NCBI GenBank assembly: GCA_032871835.1
Contig: CM065299.1
Span: forward strand, 48,744,706 to 48,808,705
Direction: 5' to 3'
Length of the DNA: 64,000 nucleotides
Source of the DNA: Dipteronia dyeriana
Lineage: Eukaryota; Streptophyta; Magnoliopsida; Sapindales; Sapindaceae
Made by a program: the position numbers and the translations under genes. This document shows, one piece after another, positions 35,279-47,064 of this stretch; the stretch's first letter is position 1; each line of letters opens with the position of its first letter. Under the pieces are notes generated by a model, which saw nothing but the letters and a program-made list of their open reading frames with translations, had not been told where the DNA came from and ran no database searches.

Positions 35279-35690
35279 TTGAGGGTGAGGTATCTTCGGG
35301 GTGACGAGAGCCCAACTGACCCCTCCCAGTCTGTGGAGATTATCTTTACCGAAGCGGATGTCTATGACACCATGCAGCCTCATGATGATCCCATGGTGTT
35401 CACGGTACAAATTGCCAACTACATGGTCTATCGCATACTTATTGACATAGGCAGTAGCATCGATATCCTCTTTAAAGTTACATTGGAAAAGCTAAATCTA
35501 AAACAGCGGCGTTACAATAGTTGCACTGCCCAGCTATATAGATTCACAGGGGACTCGATCATACCTGTGGGGTTGAAGATCCTTCCAGTAATCGTCGAAA
35601 CAGCCCCCCTCAAGCAAAATTTCATGACAGACTTTATGGTAGTAGATACCCCATCAGACTAAAATAGGATATTAGGAAGACCTTTCTTGT
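35279..35690 (+). pseudogene. Protease of Tat element D
   Basis: Retropepsin-like region: the frame 35279-35662 carries YRILIDIGSSIDILF, in which the catalytic DTG has become DIG, then GDSIIPVGLKILPVIV and FMVVDTPSD. A stop follows where the family reads YNxILGRP. Inactive. Confidence 0.7.
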
Positions 35691-35790
35691 TATCCTTGAA
35701 AGGGGTCTTATCTATTTTCCACAACGTCCTAAAGTTTCCAGTAGGAGACAAGATTGGGGAAATAAGTGGTTACCAGCAAGCAGCTGGGAA

Positions 35791-37060
35791 GTGCTATGCA
35801 ATATCTGCCAGCCCAACAGCTATAGCAAAATAGGTAATGACGATAAAGGAAGGGGTTACCCCCGGTATGACCTAAAAGATGTAGAGTTTGTAAATCACCC
35901 AGAAGATGATCCCGAGACTCCAGACGGAGAGGAGCATAACAGGGAATGGGCAAGTGGGCATCCAGTGGATGAGCTAGAAGAGATATCCATCCGAGGGAAC
36001 GACCCCTCGATGGTCATCAAGGTCAGAGCCACCCTCGATCTGCGAGTGAAGGGGGGTCTGATCGGGCTCCTTAAAGAATTTAACTACATCTTTGCTTTGA
36101 GTCACGATAAGATGCCCGGGAACATGGTACCAATGGCCGCTTATCGTTTGGCAGTTGATCCAACCTTCAAGTATATTAAGAAAAAAAAGTGTCACTTTAA
36201 CACCGAAAGAAATGTCGCGATTTAGGATGAAGTGGACTAGTTGATCAGAGCAGGCTTCATCACAGAGGCACGCTACCCCGAATGGATTTTCAATATGGTT
36301 ATGGCATTGAAGGCGTGTGGGAAGTGGCGAATGTGTGTGGAATATACAGACCTTGACCGAGCATGCTCAAAAGACAGGTTTCCTCTCCCAAAGATCGATC
36401 AGTTGGTTGACTTCACATCCGGGAACAAGCTCCTAAGCTTCATGGATGCATTCTCGGGTTACAACCATATCATGATGCACCCTACCGACCAAGACAATAC
36501 TAGTTTTAGCACCGGGCAGGGTCTGTACTTCTACCAGTTTATGCCATTTGGGCTTAAGAATGCGGGGGCTACATATCAACGGTTGGTCAATCGACTATTC
36601 AAGCTCGAGATTGGAAGGTCAATGGAAGTGTATATCGACGACATGATTACCAAGTCATAAACTATAGAAGGACATTAGGATGACCTTCGCAGAACTTTCA
36701 AGATTCTAAGGGAAAAGCATATGAGATTGAACCCCCCCCCCCCCCCCCCCCCCCCCCTCCCCCCCCCCCCCCCCCCTCCCTCCCAAAATGTTCCTTTGGG
36801 GTAACTACAGGAAATTTTCCAGGTTCCATGGTTCACGAGAGAGGAATAGAGGCAAACCCATAAATGATCAAGGCTATCCTGGATCTAGAATCCCCCACTT
36901 TATTCAAATAGGTTCTAGTCTTGACCGGGCAGATAACAGCGCTCAACAGGTTCATTTTTTGATCCACTAATAAATGTTTCCCTTTCTTCAAAGCAATCAA
37001 GTAGGGAAGAAACATGAAATGGGACTAGGAGAGTGAACAAGCTTACCAAGCTCTGAAGAG
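35791..37060 (+). pseudogene. Reverse transcriptase of Tat element D
   Basis: Two collinear open parts (35791-36225 and 36241-36660) carry PGNMVPMAAYRLAVDP, then the polymerase blocks KWRMCVEYTDLDRAC, LLSFMDAFSGYNHI, FYQFMPFGLKNAGATYQ and VYIDDM at the active site (about 36620-36650). A 53-nt C-rich homopolymer interrupts the frame at 36732-36784. The thumb and connection region continues to 37060 with stops. Confidence 0.8.
36732..36784. repeat. 53-nt poly-C tract inside reverse transcriptase
   Basis: Near-pure C run broken by T at 36758, 36777 and 36781. It replaces a short AACCCC-type sequence (the LNP codons before KCSFG in related elements). The opposite strand is a G run. Confidence 0.9.
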
Positions 37061-37064
37061 GTAT

Positions 37065-37804
37065 TTGTCAAGCCCCCCATTACTTGTTAAGCCAAGACTG
37101 GGAGATGAGCTGCAGATAAACTTGGCAGTTTTAGAAACTGCAGAGAGTAGGACCTTGGTCAAAAAGTGTAGGGATAGGGTCGAGCGACCTATTAACTACG
37201 TAAGTCATGCTTTGACCAAGCCAAAAAAGAATTATACCCTGTTGGAAAAGCTCGCCTACACCCTGGTATCCTCGACTAGGAAGCTCTGTCCTTTAATTCA
37301 AGCTCACTCAATAGCAGAAGTAACAGACCAACCTCTCTGTCAATTCCTACAAAGGCCGGACGTGTCCGGAAGGCTGGTTTTATGGGCACTGGAACTCACC
37401 CATTTTGATTCAAGATATAAACCCGGGACCACAATTAAATCCCAGGCTTTGGCGGACTTTGTGGCAGAGCTCTCAATACCGCTAGGCCAAGCGACCTCCA
37501 CAACAACAAATATAGTTCCTTAGAAGAATCCGGAATCCAATAGTTGGTCGGAAGGCTGAAGTCATGGATCCTCTACACTGATGGAGCATCCAGGCAAGCT
37601 GGGGGAGGAGCGGGCATTATCCTGATAGACCTAGATAGAGCCACTAACAATGAAGTAGAGTATGAAGCCTTCCTAGCTAGGATGAGGGCGGCAACCGAGC
37701 ATGGGGTCGATTACATTCTGGTTAAGTGTGACTCATTACTTATAGTCAATCAGGTTTCTGGTGACTATCAAGCTAAAGGGGATAACATGATCGCCTACTT
37801 GTAG
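37065..37804 (+). pseudogene. RNase H region of Tat element D
   Basis: Frame 37065-37523 carries the connection and first RNase H-like part (RPINYVSHALTKPKKNYTLLEK, ALELTHFDSRYKPGTTIK, QALADFVAEL). A frameshift leads to 37544-37804, with WILYTDGASRQAGGGAGIIL and NEVEYEAFLARM, a second RNase H of the type added in Tat elements. Catalytic Asp (YTDGAS) and Glu (EVEYEA) are present. Confidence 0.8.
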
Positions 37805-39240
37805 CTAGTTCAGCTGCCAAGGAGTAAATTAAGAGAATTCAAGATTGAACAGGTGCCTTGACAATAGAATCGTCGAGCTGACGTCCTAGCCAAGATAGTT
37901 ACGAATGGTGGCCAGGCCTTACCACAGGGAGTCCTTCTCCAAGTGATCTCCCTACCGAGCACAGTAGCGGGCAAGCAGTCCTATACCCTAGATTGACAGC
38001 CATGTTGGATGGACCCGATAGTGGTTTATCTTTAAGAAGGAAGAATTCTCGAGGAGCCTGACCAAGCTAGAAGAATTAAGAGTCTCTCAGTCAGATATTG
38101 CCTAAGAAGATGGATACCTCTACAGGAGGGGCAAGTACCTCCCTTTACTGCGATGTTTGCACCCGGATTATGCCAAATAGGCATTAGGAGAAGTTCATTA
38201 TAGGGAATGTGGGAACCACATTTGTGGTAAAACTCTGGCATATCAGGTACTCCGCATAGGGTATTACAAGCCGACTATCCATCAAGATGCAAAGAGTTTT
38301 ATTCAATCCAGTGAACCATGCTAGAAGACCTCTAACTTGAGCTACCTCCCACCGAAGCGTCTGTCATCTCTCAGCTCGCCTTACCCCTTTGCTATGTGGG
38401 GAGTCGACCTATTGGTCTACTTCCATCTGCTCGTAGATAAGCCAAACATGCTATTGTGGCAATTGACTATTTCACAAGTTGAGTCAAAGCCGGACTACTC
38501 TCCCTGATATCAGAAGAGAATACAATGAGGTTCATCAAAAACAATGTATTTTGTAGGTTCGGGACTCCTCTTATCATTATAGCTGACCTCAGAAAACAGT
38601 TTGATAATGGTCGATTCAGGGACTTTTGCAACGGCTTGGGAATCGATTATATATTTGCCTCAGTAGCCAATCCTCAGACTAACGGGCTAGTGGAATCCAC
38701 CAAAAAACTATCAAGAAGCTATTGAGAAAGAAGTTACGACAAAAGAAGGGCAGATGGGCTGAGGAGCTCATCGGGGTTCTCTTGGTTTACCTTACTACAA
38801 GGAGAATAACCACTGGAGAAACACCCTACTCTTTAACCTTCGTGGTGGAAGCATTTCTTCCCATTGAGCACAAATTAACCTCTTTTAGAGTTTAACACTT
38901 CAAGCATGGAAACAATGAGGATAAGCTCTGAGCTAGCCTAGATCTCTTGGAAGAAAAGCAAGATCGGGTAGCTTAGAAAAGTAGCGATTTACCATAACAA
39001 AATCGCTAGGTAATTTAACAGGAGAGTTAAAGCCCGAAGCTCTAATGAAGAGGACCTAGTTCTTACAAAAGTAACCTTGAATACAAGAAAGAGGTCAGAC
39101 GGGGTCCTAGGGCCCAACAAGAAAAGACCTTATTTTATAAAGACAATGATCCGTAAAAGGGCGTATAAGCTCGAGGACATGGATGGTCGATCCATCGGTC
39201 ATACCTGGAATATAGATTACCTAAGAAAGTATTATCCTTA
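37805..39240 (+). pseudogene. Integrase of Tat element D
   Basis: Integrase remnants in shifting frames: the zinc-binding region near 38105-38340 (YLPLLRCLHPDYAK, EVHYRECGNHICGK), WGVDLL near 38395, and the core at 38525-38725 with FCRFGTPLIIIAD, FCNGLGIDYIFAS and NPQTNGLVES. The C-terminal part (TTGETPYSLTF onward) runs to a stop near 39240 after YLRKYYP-like codons. Many stops. Confidence 0.7.
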
Positions 39241-40289
39241 GACAGGGGACCCGTGAGCAGACCACCTCCATTTAAGATTCAATAAAATTTCAAACAATAA
39301 TTTATTTCATTTTCCATCAATAAAGTAAGTTTTCTCCATCTGCGATTATATTCTACATTAATTTCTCCCTACCCATCTAGTATCCACACGAGTAAGTCCG
39401 ACATAGTCATCTCAAGACCAAGGATTAGCTGGAGAAGCCCCCATGCTATCCTTGATGCCTCGACTGGGTACCCGTGCCAAGAAGAATCTGAGTGCAAGAG
39501 AATAGTTGCCATCCAGATCACAAGACCAGGAAATAGCAAGATAGCCCTCATAATCCTTGGTTGGGCTACCACCCCCAAGAAAGATCTAAGTGTAAGAGCA
39601 TAGTCGCCATCATGATGACAAGACCAGGAAATAGTTAGATAGCTCTCCTGATGTCTTGGTCAGGCTATCACTCCCAAGAAGGGTCTGAGTCTAAGAGCCT
39701 AGTTGCCATCCAGACTACAAGTCTATGACGAAGCTAGATAGCCCTCTTGCTGCCTCGATCAGGATATAGCCCCCTAAAAGAGCCCAGGAGTGGAAAGCTC
39801 TCCTGCTTTAACTCCAATGCTCCAGTTATTACTGGATACTAATCTTCCATGTGTCTATGGTTACTTTTCGTGACAGGTATAAACTAGCTTACAACCACAT
39901 AAGAGGACTACCCACTAAAGTCATCAAACTACAAGTTCCCTCTGAGAGTTGGGAGATCGAGCGAGTTGTCTACTTCAACACTTAAACAAAATTTTACATC
40001 TCACCAAAGTTCGAATAAGTCAAGTTATTTTAGAGGTCACATCTAGCCCGAGATCGGGAATGAAGCAAGAGGATGTCAATCATATTAAAATTCATTAAAG
40101 AAAGCATAAACGAGACCTAAAGTCAGTTTTCATTATTTAAATGAGAGCCTATCCCCTGAAAAGGCTATAATTACCAAACAAGGAACCCAACCCTCGGTTT
40201 CGGGCTACATAAGCTAAAAAAATGAAGGAGAAAAAACTAGTTAAACACGGCAAGAATATAGCGGGGTGCCCACCCCTCTTTTCGAGTTG
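39241..40289 (+). other. 3' non-coding region of element D
   Basis: No coding signal. The main structure is the 98-bp tandem repeat at 39481-39780; the remainder shows nothing I recognise. Confidence 0.5.
39481..39780. repeat. 98-bp tandem repeat in element D
   Basis: Three units starting at 39481, 39579 and 39678, sharing AAGA(A/G)TCTGAGT, TAGTTGCCATCCAGA, ACAAGACCAGGAAATAG and AGATAGCC(C/T)TC. A degraded unit precedes and follows. The position after pol mirrors the repeats in element C. Confidence 0.75.
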
Positions 40290-42715
40290 CAAAAGCTAAT
40301 TGGAATAAATTACATCAGGTTCCTACTTCCTCTTGGTTCTCTTCTGCTGCTCCCTCTTCCTGGTGAACCTCACCTATACTCCTTCTTCCGGTGGCTACTC
40401 ATTTTGGAAGGCCATCTCTTTTACCCCTACCACCGAAGGATTCCCGATTGCCTGCTGCTCAATAGGGTCCTTCTCCAAGACCACATCAACAACTGCCATA
40501 ACCTTAGGAGGGATGGGTGCGACAAGAAGGCTTGCTAAGGATTCTACCTGGTTTTGTCCAACATCAAGTATCTCCTTAGAGGCTTTATCAGGACTATTGT
40601 GGGTCACTTTTGAAGGTCCTCTTCAGGCTGTGATGACCAAACCCTACTATTGGTCTCTCCGAGACCTGAGACTGGAAGGACTGGATTAGGAAGATGAGGG
40701 CCAGTTACAGCTGCTTGCTTCCCAGCTCCAGCACCCTCACCCTCACCCTCAGGATGAGACATTTCTGCAACCTTAGATATAATCTTCTCCCTATCCCAGT
40801 TGGTTAAAACTCAAAGGTCAAACAAGGGAGGGAGGGCTTCAGCAACCTGGTAGGAAGCATATGAATAACCATCACTGAAGGAGGCGTCCGCCTCAACCTG
40901 AAGCTTGGCAACTTGGAAGGATCGCTTCAACGTTTCTTGGTAACACAAAAGCTCGGCTAACTCTGCCTTCATCCCCCTCTAGCTAGAAGCCATTTCTTCC
41001 ATTAAGTCTTGAGCCTGTGCCAACAATTCCACAGCCTGTTCAGCTTCAGCTTCAGCCCTGGTTAACCGATCGTGGATAGAATCTACAAGGTGGCCCATGG
41101 CCACTTGGAATTTGAAGGCCTGTAAAGAATTCAAGTTAGGAATGACAAATCAAACTATTGCATTAGAAAATAAAAGTGATGACTACCTCAGCCAAGAGGG
41201 TAGAACCCTTGGTAATCAAAATTTCTATAGGTATTGAAGCCATCATAGAAAAACTGCCTTTGGGGCAAAAAGTGACGAATTGCCCTATGACTTCATCTTG
41301 AAAGGTAGATCCGGATTGATTTGACAGGTGAACAGGGGAAATTCTCTTAACACCATTCTCGGGGTCCACTGAAGCTCGGGAGGCTAGGAATGTAGATAGA
41401 AGAATAGAAGCACTGGGTAAGCTCAGAGCAAGGGAGACAGTAGCAGAAGCAGGTGTAGGGGTAACTAGAGCAGGAGCTAACATTGCTGCATCAGCGGCTT
41501 GAGAAACAGAGGCTCCTTTACCCCGCATCTTTGTAGCCCGAGATGCAAGGAGTGATAACTTGGACCTGTGTTGGGAAAGGGATGGAGCAAGAGCATATGA
41601 AGCCCCAACTGGAATGGTAGGCCCCCCTTTTTCTGAAGTAGTCAGGTAGATTTCATGTGGCCCCCCTTTTTCAGATTTGAACTATTCAACGACACAAAGC
41701 ACGATGGTTCAAAGTACTTACGAGGAGTAGCATTGTATATTCCCAGGTAGCGATTTACCCGATGAGAATTGAAAGGTTCAGTGGTCGGGAACTTCAGGTT
41801 GAAATAGTTCCTGGCAAGGATGGCCTTTAGTACCACCTAAGACTCAGCAGGCAAGGAATCGCAGCCTCAAGAGGGTTTATCTTTGAAAGAGGTAGGAACT
41901 GCGAACTCTTGCCCGCCTATAAAGGTCGAGTTTCCCCAATCCTTACCCGCTAGGATCCACTCCTCCTTCCAAGCAGGATCTTTCCTCCAAGCGCCAGAGA
42001 TGATGAAATTGAGTTTGTTCTTTGTCTTGGCATAAGACTGACCTCGAGAAGCCCAATACAAACTTCCAATCTAAAAGAGGTATGTTAGCTCCTCAGCCCC
42101 TGGCTCCCGAAAAACCTTATTTAGCTCGTATTGTTCTTTACGTAACACTAGGAAGCCAACCAGATACCTCTAGAAGCTGGGTGTCAACTGGATAACAGCT
42201 AGATGTAGGGCGTTAAGAGCCCGTCAAAGAGTAAGATAAAGGGGGAGCCTTACCACGTTCTCGAAGGCCGCAACGTGGATGGGGAGCAAGCCTTTGGGTT
42301 GATTGAAGACATCATAGTTTTTGTGAGGGACTGTGAGGGTGACACTTTCAGGAATGCCATATTTGGACCTTATGCGACTGATTGACCATGGTCTAACGAT
42401 GGAGTCTGGAATGATCTTGAAGTCACATGGAAGATGCCTCTCCAGAGAAGGACCGACAACTGTGACTTGGCCATTTCAAACAACGCCGTCTCTATTTTCG
42501 TTACCGGAATCCTCATCCATCCAACTTAGGGGATTATCTGGTCGATAAGAAAACCCCATCCAGGTAGCCATGTTTCTGTTCGATCGATGACGTTACGGGG
42601 TCGGAGGTGAGTCGTCCCCGTTAAGGTCTCGTCGAGCTCGCTTTCCTTGGGTAAGACTGGAAACCTCTGTGCCATCATCGACGGAATCAATGGAGTCACG
42701 ATTGATCTTCCACAT
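40290..42715 (-). pseudogene. Antisense ORF of Tat element D
   Basis: Minus-strand coding region opposite to pol, from an ATG at 42715 (MWKINRDSIDSVDDG) to about 40290, with stops and frameshifts. The N-terminal half includes YGIPESVTLTVPHKNYDVF, GLLPIHVAAFENVVRLPL, LTPSF then YLVGFLVLRKEQ, and YWASRGQSYAKTKNKLNFII. This resembles the putative gypsy-type transposon family (PF04195) as I remember it. A Ser/Ala/Pro-rich linker follows (41163-41528), then a coiled-coil region and a conserved tail (SDGYSYASYQVAEALP, MSHPEGEGEGAG) shared with 63369-63692. Function unknown. Confidence 0.6.
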
Positions 42716-43107
42716 GTTAGAATAGATTTCGGAAGCTGTGGAAAAGAGAAAGATCAGAAGAGCCTTTAAAAGGTAACGAAAGAGAAAGATTTTTGAAAAC
42801 TTGAAATTTAAAAAGAAAGCGTGAGGAAAGCGATGAGGATGTCAGGCTTAAATATAGTTGGAATGGGCAATGATGTCAACGAAATATTTGTATGAATCAC
42901 CTCGAATCGCTGAGCGGCCGTAATATAGACTGATTATTTCAGGGAATACACCGGTCTTTTATTGCCACATCACTGGTATAATTAATGAGAAGATTTCTAC
43001 CCAGATTTGGTAAGGGTAAAAAGGAAAAATTTCGTAATTAAAACTAGAATTATGACTCCAACCCTAACCCCATCCCCTTCACTGGTGTTCAAGTTAGAGG
43101 GGACTTC
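42716..43107 (+). other. Region before 3' LTR of element D, with polypurine tract
   Basis: Non-coding. A purine run AGAGGGGA at 43096-43103 precedes the LTR start at 43108 by a few bases. This is also the upstream region of the antisense ORF. Confidence 0.55.
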
Positions 43108-43549
43108 TGTTAATAGCAAAATTTGGCTAGGGGACCAAAGAGAAATTTTTCACTCTCCTAGCTCAAATCAAAGCCCGAGTTCACCATTCATTGAACCCCG
43201 GGTGAGCCATAAAGCTATATGACAGAAGCGAGGAATCGTCTTCGGGCATCAAAATTATCAAGAATGGAGCCCGACACGATCAGGTCGAACCCCTCATGCT
43301 TACCTCAGAATTTGGACATAGCCTTATACGTGGTTAACCAGGCTTCCTGAGATCACCTATCCTAGAACCCCGGGTCCTAGGGTCGGGCTCCAAAATCATC
43401 CCGTAAAAATAAGGAAAGGTCGCCAAGCTAAGGAAGCATTTAAAGTAAAGCCCGACATAAACAAAGTGAGTTCCTTCCAGATTAAAACTTCCCAAGGTCA
43501 AAACTAACTTGTAGCCTAAACCAGAAGCCCACCAACCTCTCAAAAAGCC
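43108..43549 (+). mobile_element. 3' LTR of element D, truncated by element B
   Basis: Starts TGTTAATAGC and is collinear with the first 440 bp of the 5' LTR (32184 onward). Ends where element B begins. The remaining 870 bp would lie beyond B's 3' end and were not found. Confidence 0.8.
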
Positions 43550-45146
43550 TGAAAAGTCCTCCTTTGTTGATTGGCTTATTTCGTAAAAACCACATTATTG
43601 GGGTTCATGTAAGGGTAGCTTAGGCTGTCAAGACCTCAAGAGGAGAAGTACCAAAGGTAAAATTCTTGTGCTTACTTACTTTGAAGAGATAGTTGCACAC
43701 ACTCACATATTCATGCATAACTCTTGTTCTTATATGTTGAGTTTTTTCATGTGTGCATTTTAGTTTAAATGACTCTTGTTGACCTATTTACATCTTGCTA
43801 TGAAAGTTGTATGTCATTAGGCATTAAAATAGGATGCAATTTCATCACTTTTGAACTTATTGTTTTAATGCATTTGAGTGTTGAAAAAAATAGGCCTTGC
43901 GTAGGTGGTGAGCTACTCGACTAGTGCACCCCACCAGCGCAACATTCATAGTGGACTGTCGCTAGTGTGGTGCCACTGGGTTGCGCTACTGCACTTATGC
44001 AAAGATGCAAAATGTAGGCATGCGCTGGTGGTGCGCTACTCGCCTAGCGCAGCCCCACTAGCGCAAACATTCTAGTGGTTTTGAGCTTGTGTTGAGCCAC
44101 TGACGTGCGCCACTCGACCAACGCCTATTGAAATTTTTAGGCAGTGCGTTGGTTGTACGCTACTGGATCAGCGCACCTCACCAACGCACAATGAAGAAGC
44201 TGGAACATTTTTTCCAACACGACATCACTTTATTTGGATCTCATATATATATATATATATCTCATTGTCTTAAGGTCGTTTAAGAGTTCAAAATATCATA
44301 TATTTTCCTTAGAACACATTTCAAAGGAAAAACACTTCCAAGAACTCATTTTTAATCACTCAAAGCATTCCCATGTGCATCAAATCTTCATCTTGCATCT
44401 TCTAAGTTCATCTAGAGTGCATCTATTGATAGGGTTGCTTCATCACATCTTGTTTGGTAAGCTCTTCATTATCTTTTTACAAGTTAAGTGTTTTTGTTTG
44501 CTTAACCATCTCTTTAATTAATTGTATTCTCTTAGAATATTTCTAGATACAATTAAAGATTGTTGTGATGACATGATTGAGTGTTGTATTGTGATAGCTT
44601 CATGGGATTGATTGATCGATGTTTAGCTAAGCTATTTGAACATGTCATTTAGCACTTGATATCTAGGATTGCATTAATTGTCATCTCATTATCCTAGATA
44701 AGCATATAGGGTTTCCTAGCCTTGTTTGTTCATTAAATATCATCACATATTCACTTAGGACACTTTATCTCTTCATTGAGAAGTAAGACTTGTGTTGCTT
44801 TCGGGAGTAGGTAGCTTAAAGCATAAGCAAGCTGAACTACGTTCACTTATACCGGGAATAGGTATGGTAGTGGATTAAACCGGGATTAGGTTGTAATTCC
44901 TTGCCATTAGTGGATTCGAGGTTCTAGTGTGGCGCACTCATCAACACGTGGTTTTTTCCATTTGGAGGGTTTCCAAGTATATCTCAAGTGTCTTTTATAT
45001 TTCCGCATTTTTACACTTGTTATTTTATTGTAACTAGCTAGGGGCATTTTTATAATCTTGACCTTTAATGAAAATTGGGTAAATTTGTTTAAAATCTATT
45101 AACCCCCCTCTAGATTAATATTAAGCACACCATAATATTTGTTTCA
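43550..45146 (+). mobile_element. 5' LTR of element B
   Basis: 1597 bp, TGAAAAGTCC...TTGTTTCA, collinear in reverse with the solo LTR at 7088-11926. Carries the AACCCCCCTCTAGATT block near its end. An open stretch at 44234-44521 inside it is not supported as a gene. Confidence 0.85.
43880..44200. repeat. GC-rich repeated module in LTR B
   Basis: Same module as at 8205-8500: repeated GGTGCGCTACTCG, CCACCAGCGCA and CCACTGGGTTGCGC motifs in both orientations, 3-4 imperfect copies. Confidence 0.6.
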
Positions 45147-45149
45147 ATT

Positions 45150-45160
45150 TGTATTATAGC
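45150..45160 (+). other. Degenerate primer binding site of element B
   Basis: TGTATTATAGC, three bases after the LTR, followed by AGGTTCC. It matches TGGTATCAGAGC with a missing G and two changes, so priming is probably lost. Confidence 0.55.
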
Positions 45161-45270
45161 AGGTTCCTAGACATACATTGGTGATCCTTGCTCATTTTGG
45201 TGTGTGTTACATTTTGTGTTTATGTTGACCATTCATACACTTGCATTCATATCATTCATTCATAAACACA

Positions 45271-47064
45271 ATGAGTGGAAACGGTGGCAATGAGGAAGCT
45301 TCCAGCACTAGACCTTCTCTCCTCATCGGGTTTAATTATGCCTCTTGGAAAGGCAAGATGGAATCGTACATATGCCAAATTCATGACATGGCATGGATGG
45401 CTGTTGAAGATGGCTACACTCCACCCATGATGAATTCTGCAGATGAAGGAGATGATGAACTCAAACCAGAGGCACAATGAAATGCACAAGAGTTTGAGGC
45501 TTTATAGTGGAATAGGAAGGCAATGCATGCCATCCTATGTGCAATGGATGATAACCAATACAAGTTTGTTCAAAACACTAGGATAGCTAATGAGGCATGG
45601 GATATCCTAGAAGTTGCATATGAGAGAACCGATGTGGTTAAGGAGTCGAAGCTTTAAGTTCTCCAAAAGCAATTTGAATTGCTTAAGATGGATGAGAATG
45701 AGTGCTTCAACTACTTGGAAGTGAGGTTGATGGACATTGTGAACCAAAGTCATCAACTTGGTGATCCTTATTCGGATAGGAAGATCAAGCAAAAGATTAT
45801 GAGATCTCTACCCGATAGATTTGAGATTAAGGTGACGGCTTTGGAAGAGAATAGTGGTTATAAGGACATGAAGCTTAGTGAAGTGATTGGGAGGCTCCTT
45901 GCATAAGAATCTAGGAAATATCCTAACCCCATACCATCAAAGAAGCCAAAAGATATTGCTTTGAAAACCTACAAAGTTGAGAAGGAGGAAGGTGATGATT
46001 CGAATGAAGAGATGGCCTTTCTAATGAGGAAGTTTAAGAAATTCTACAAGTCCGAGAAGAAAGGCTTTGGATCCAAGGGTCAAGACTTGAAAAAGAAGGC
46101 TCCCTTCAAAAAGTTTGAGCCTAGGCAAGAAAAGACCGAGAAGAAAGGAGTCCAATGATATGAATATGGTGGAATAGGTCACTTTGCCCGGGAATGTGCA
46201 AATCACAAGAACAAGAAGAAGGGAAAAGTGATGGCTGCCACATGGAGTGAAAGTGATAACTCTAATGAAGGAGATGAGTCTTTGGATGATCAAGAACTCA
46301 TGGCTAACTTCATAGCATTTACATCCTCTCTTAGGAGCAAAGATGCTAGTGAAGAAGAGAATGATAGTCAAGAGGAAGACTACTAAAGTGATGATGAAAC
46401 TTCATCACAATCCATAAATGGAAGTGCGGATATGATGGATCTCAAGGACTACATGGCTAAGTTTGAGAGCTCAAGATTAAAGAACAAGAATGAGATCAAG
46501 AGATTAAAAGAAGAAAACCTAGACCTCTCAACTCAAGTTGACCAACTAAATGAAGAGTTGGAAAGATCTAAGAGGAGTGAATAAGGGTTGAAGAAGGAGC
46601 TTGAAGATGCTAGAGAGTTATTGGCCAAGATAAATTCTAGCACCAAGAAACTTGCCCACATGCTAGATGTTGGAAAGAGGCCAAGTGACAATAAGGGGCT
46701 TGGGTTTGAAGATTACATGATGTCCTCCACTCCAAGCAAGACCATTTTTGTAAGAAGCATGAACTTCAATGGGTCATCTCCTCATCAAACTTCTAGAAAG
46801 AAGATTGATCTAGGAGAGTGTTCAAGTAGTGCTCAAGTGAAGGTGGCACCAAGAAGCCCACCTCAAGCTCATCCTACAAGGGCTCTTCAAGTTAGCTTCC
46901 CTCAACCAAAAGCTCACAAAGGGAAGACGAATATCATGCAAGCTCAACCAAGGAAGCAATCAAGTCTTGCTCAACAACAAAGAAGGAAAACTCCTCAACA
47001 ACAAGCAAGACAACCACAAAGACATGGGAAGGTTGCATCCTCAAGGATATGGTATAATTCCTAA
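45271..47064 (+). pseudogene. gag of element B
   Basis: A single reading frame from ATG 45271 to 47064, interrupted by about seven in-frame stops (near 45478, 45505, 45657, 45904, 46156, 46384 and 46582) and no frameshift. It starts MSGNGGNEEASSTRP and has the WKGKMESYICQIHDMAWMAVE core. A first zinc knuckle near 46150-46200 has both leading Cys codons destroyed (a stop and Tyr; the rest GGIGHFAREC remains). A coiled coil (about 46440-46650) and a Gln-rich basic end follow. The frame shifts near 47050 into the second finger CHFCGIDGHIRPNC. Several stops could arise from single C-to-T changes. Confidence 0.85.

Larger units (their letters stand above)
32184..43549 (+). mobile_element. Tat-like Ty3/gypsy element D
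   Basis: Plus-strand element with 5' LTR, TGGCGCC-type primer site, gag, protease, reverse transcriptase, RNase H, integrase, tandem-repeat 3' region, antisense ORF, polypurine tract and a 3' LTR truncated at 43549 by element B. It is inserted in the Athila integrase of F. All frames are broken, so it is long inactive. The right half of the 3' LTR and the right TSD are not in the window. Confidence 0.85.

Noticed and set aside
39481..39780. Regularly spaced repeats resembling a CRISPR array
   Set aside because: Units are contiguous, diverged and inside a plant retrotransposon; no short repeat-spacer pattern.
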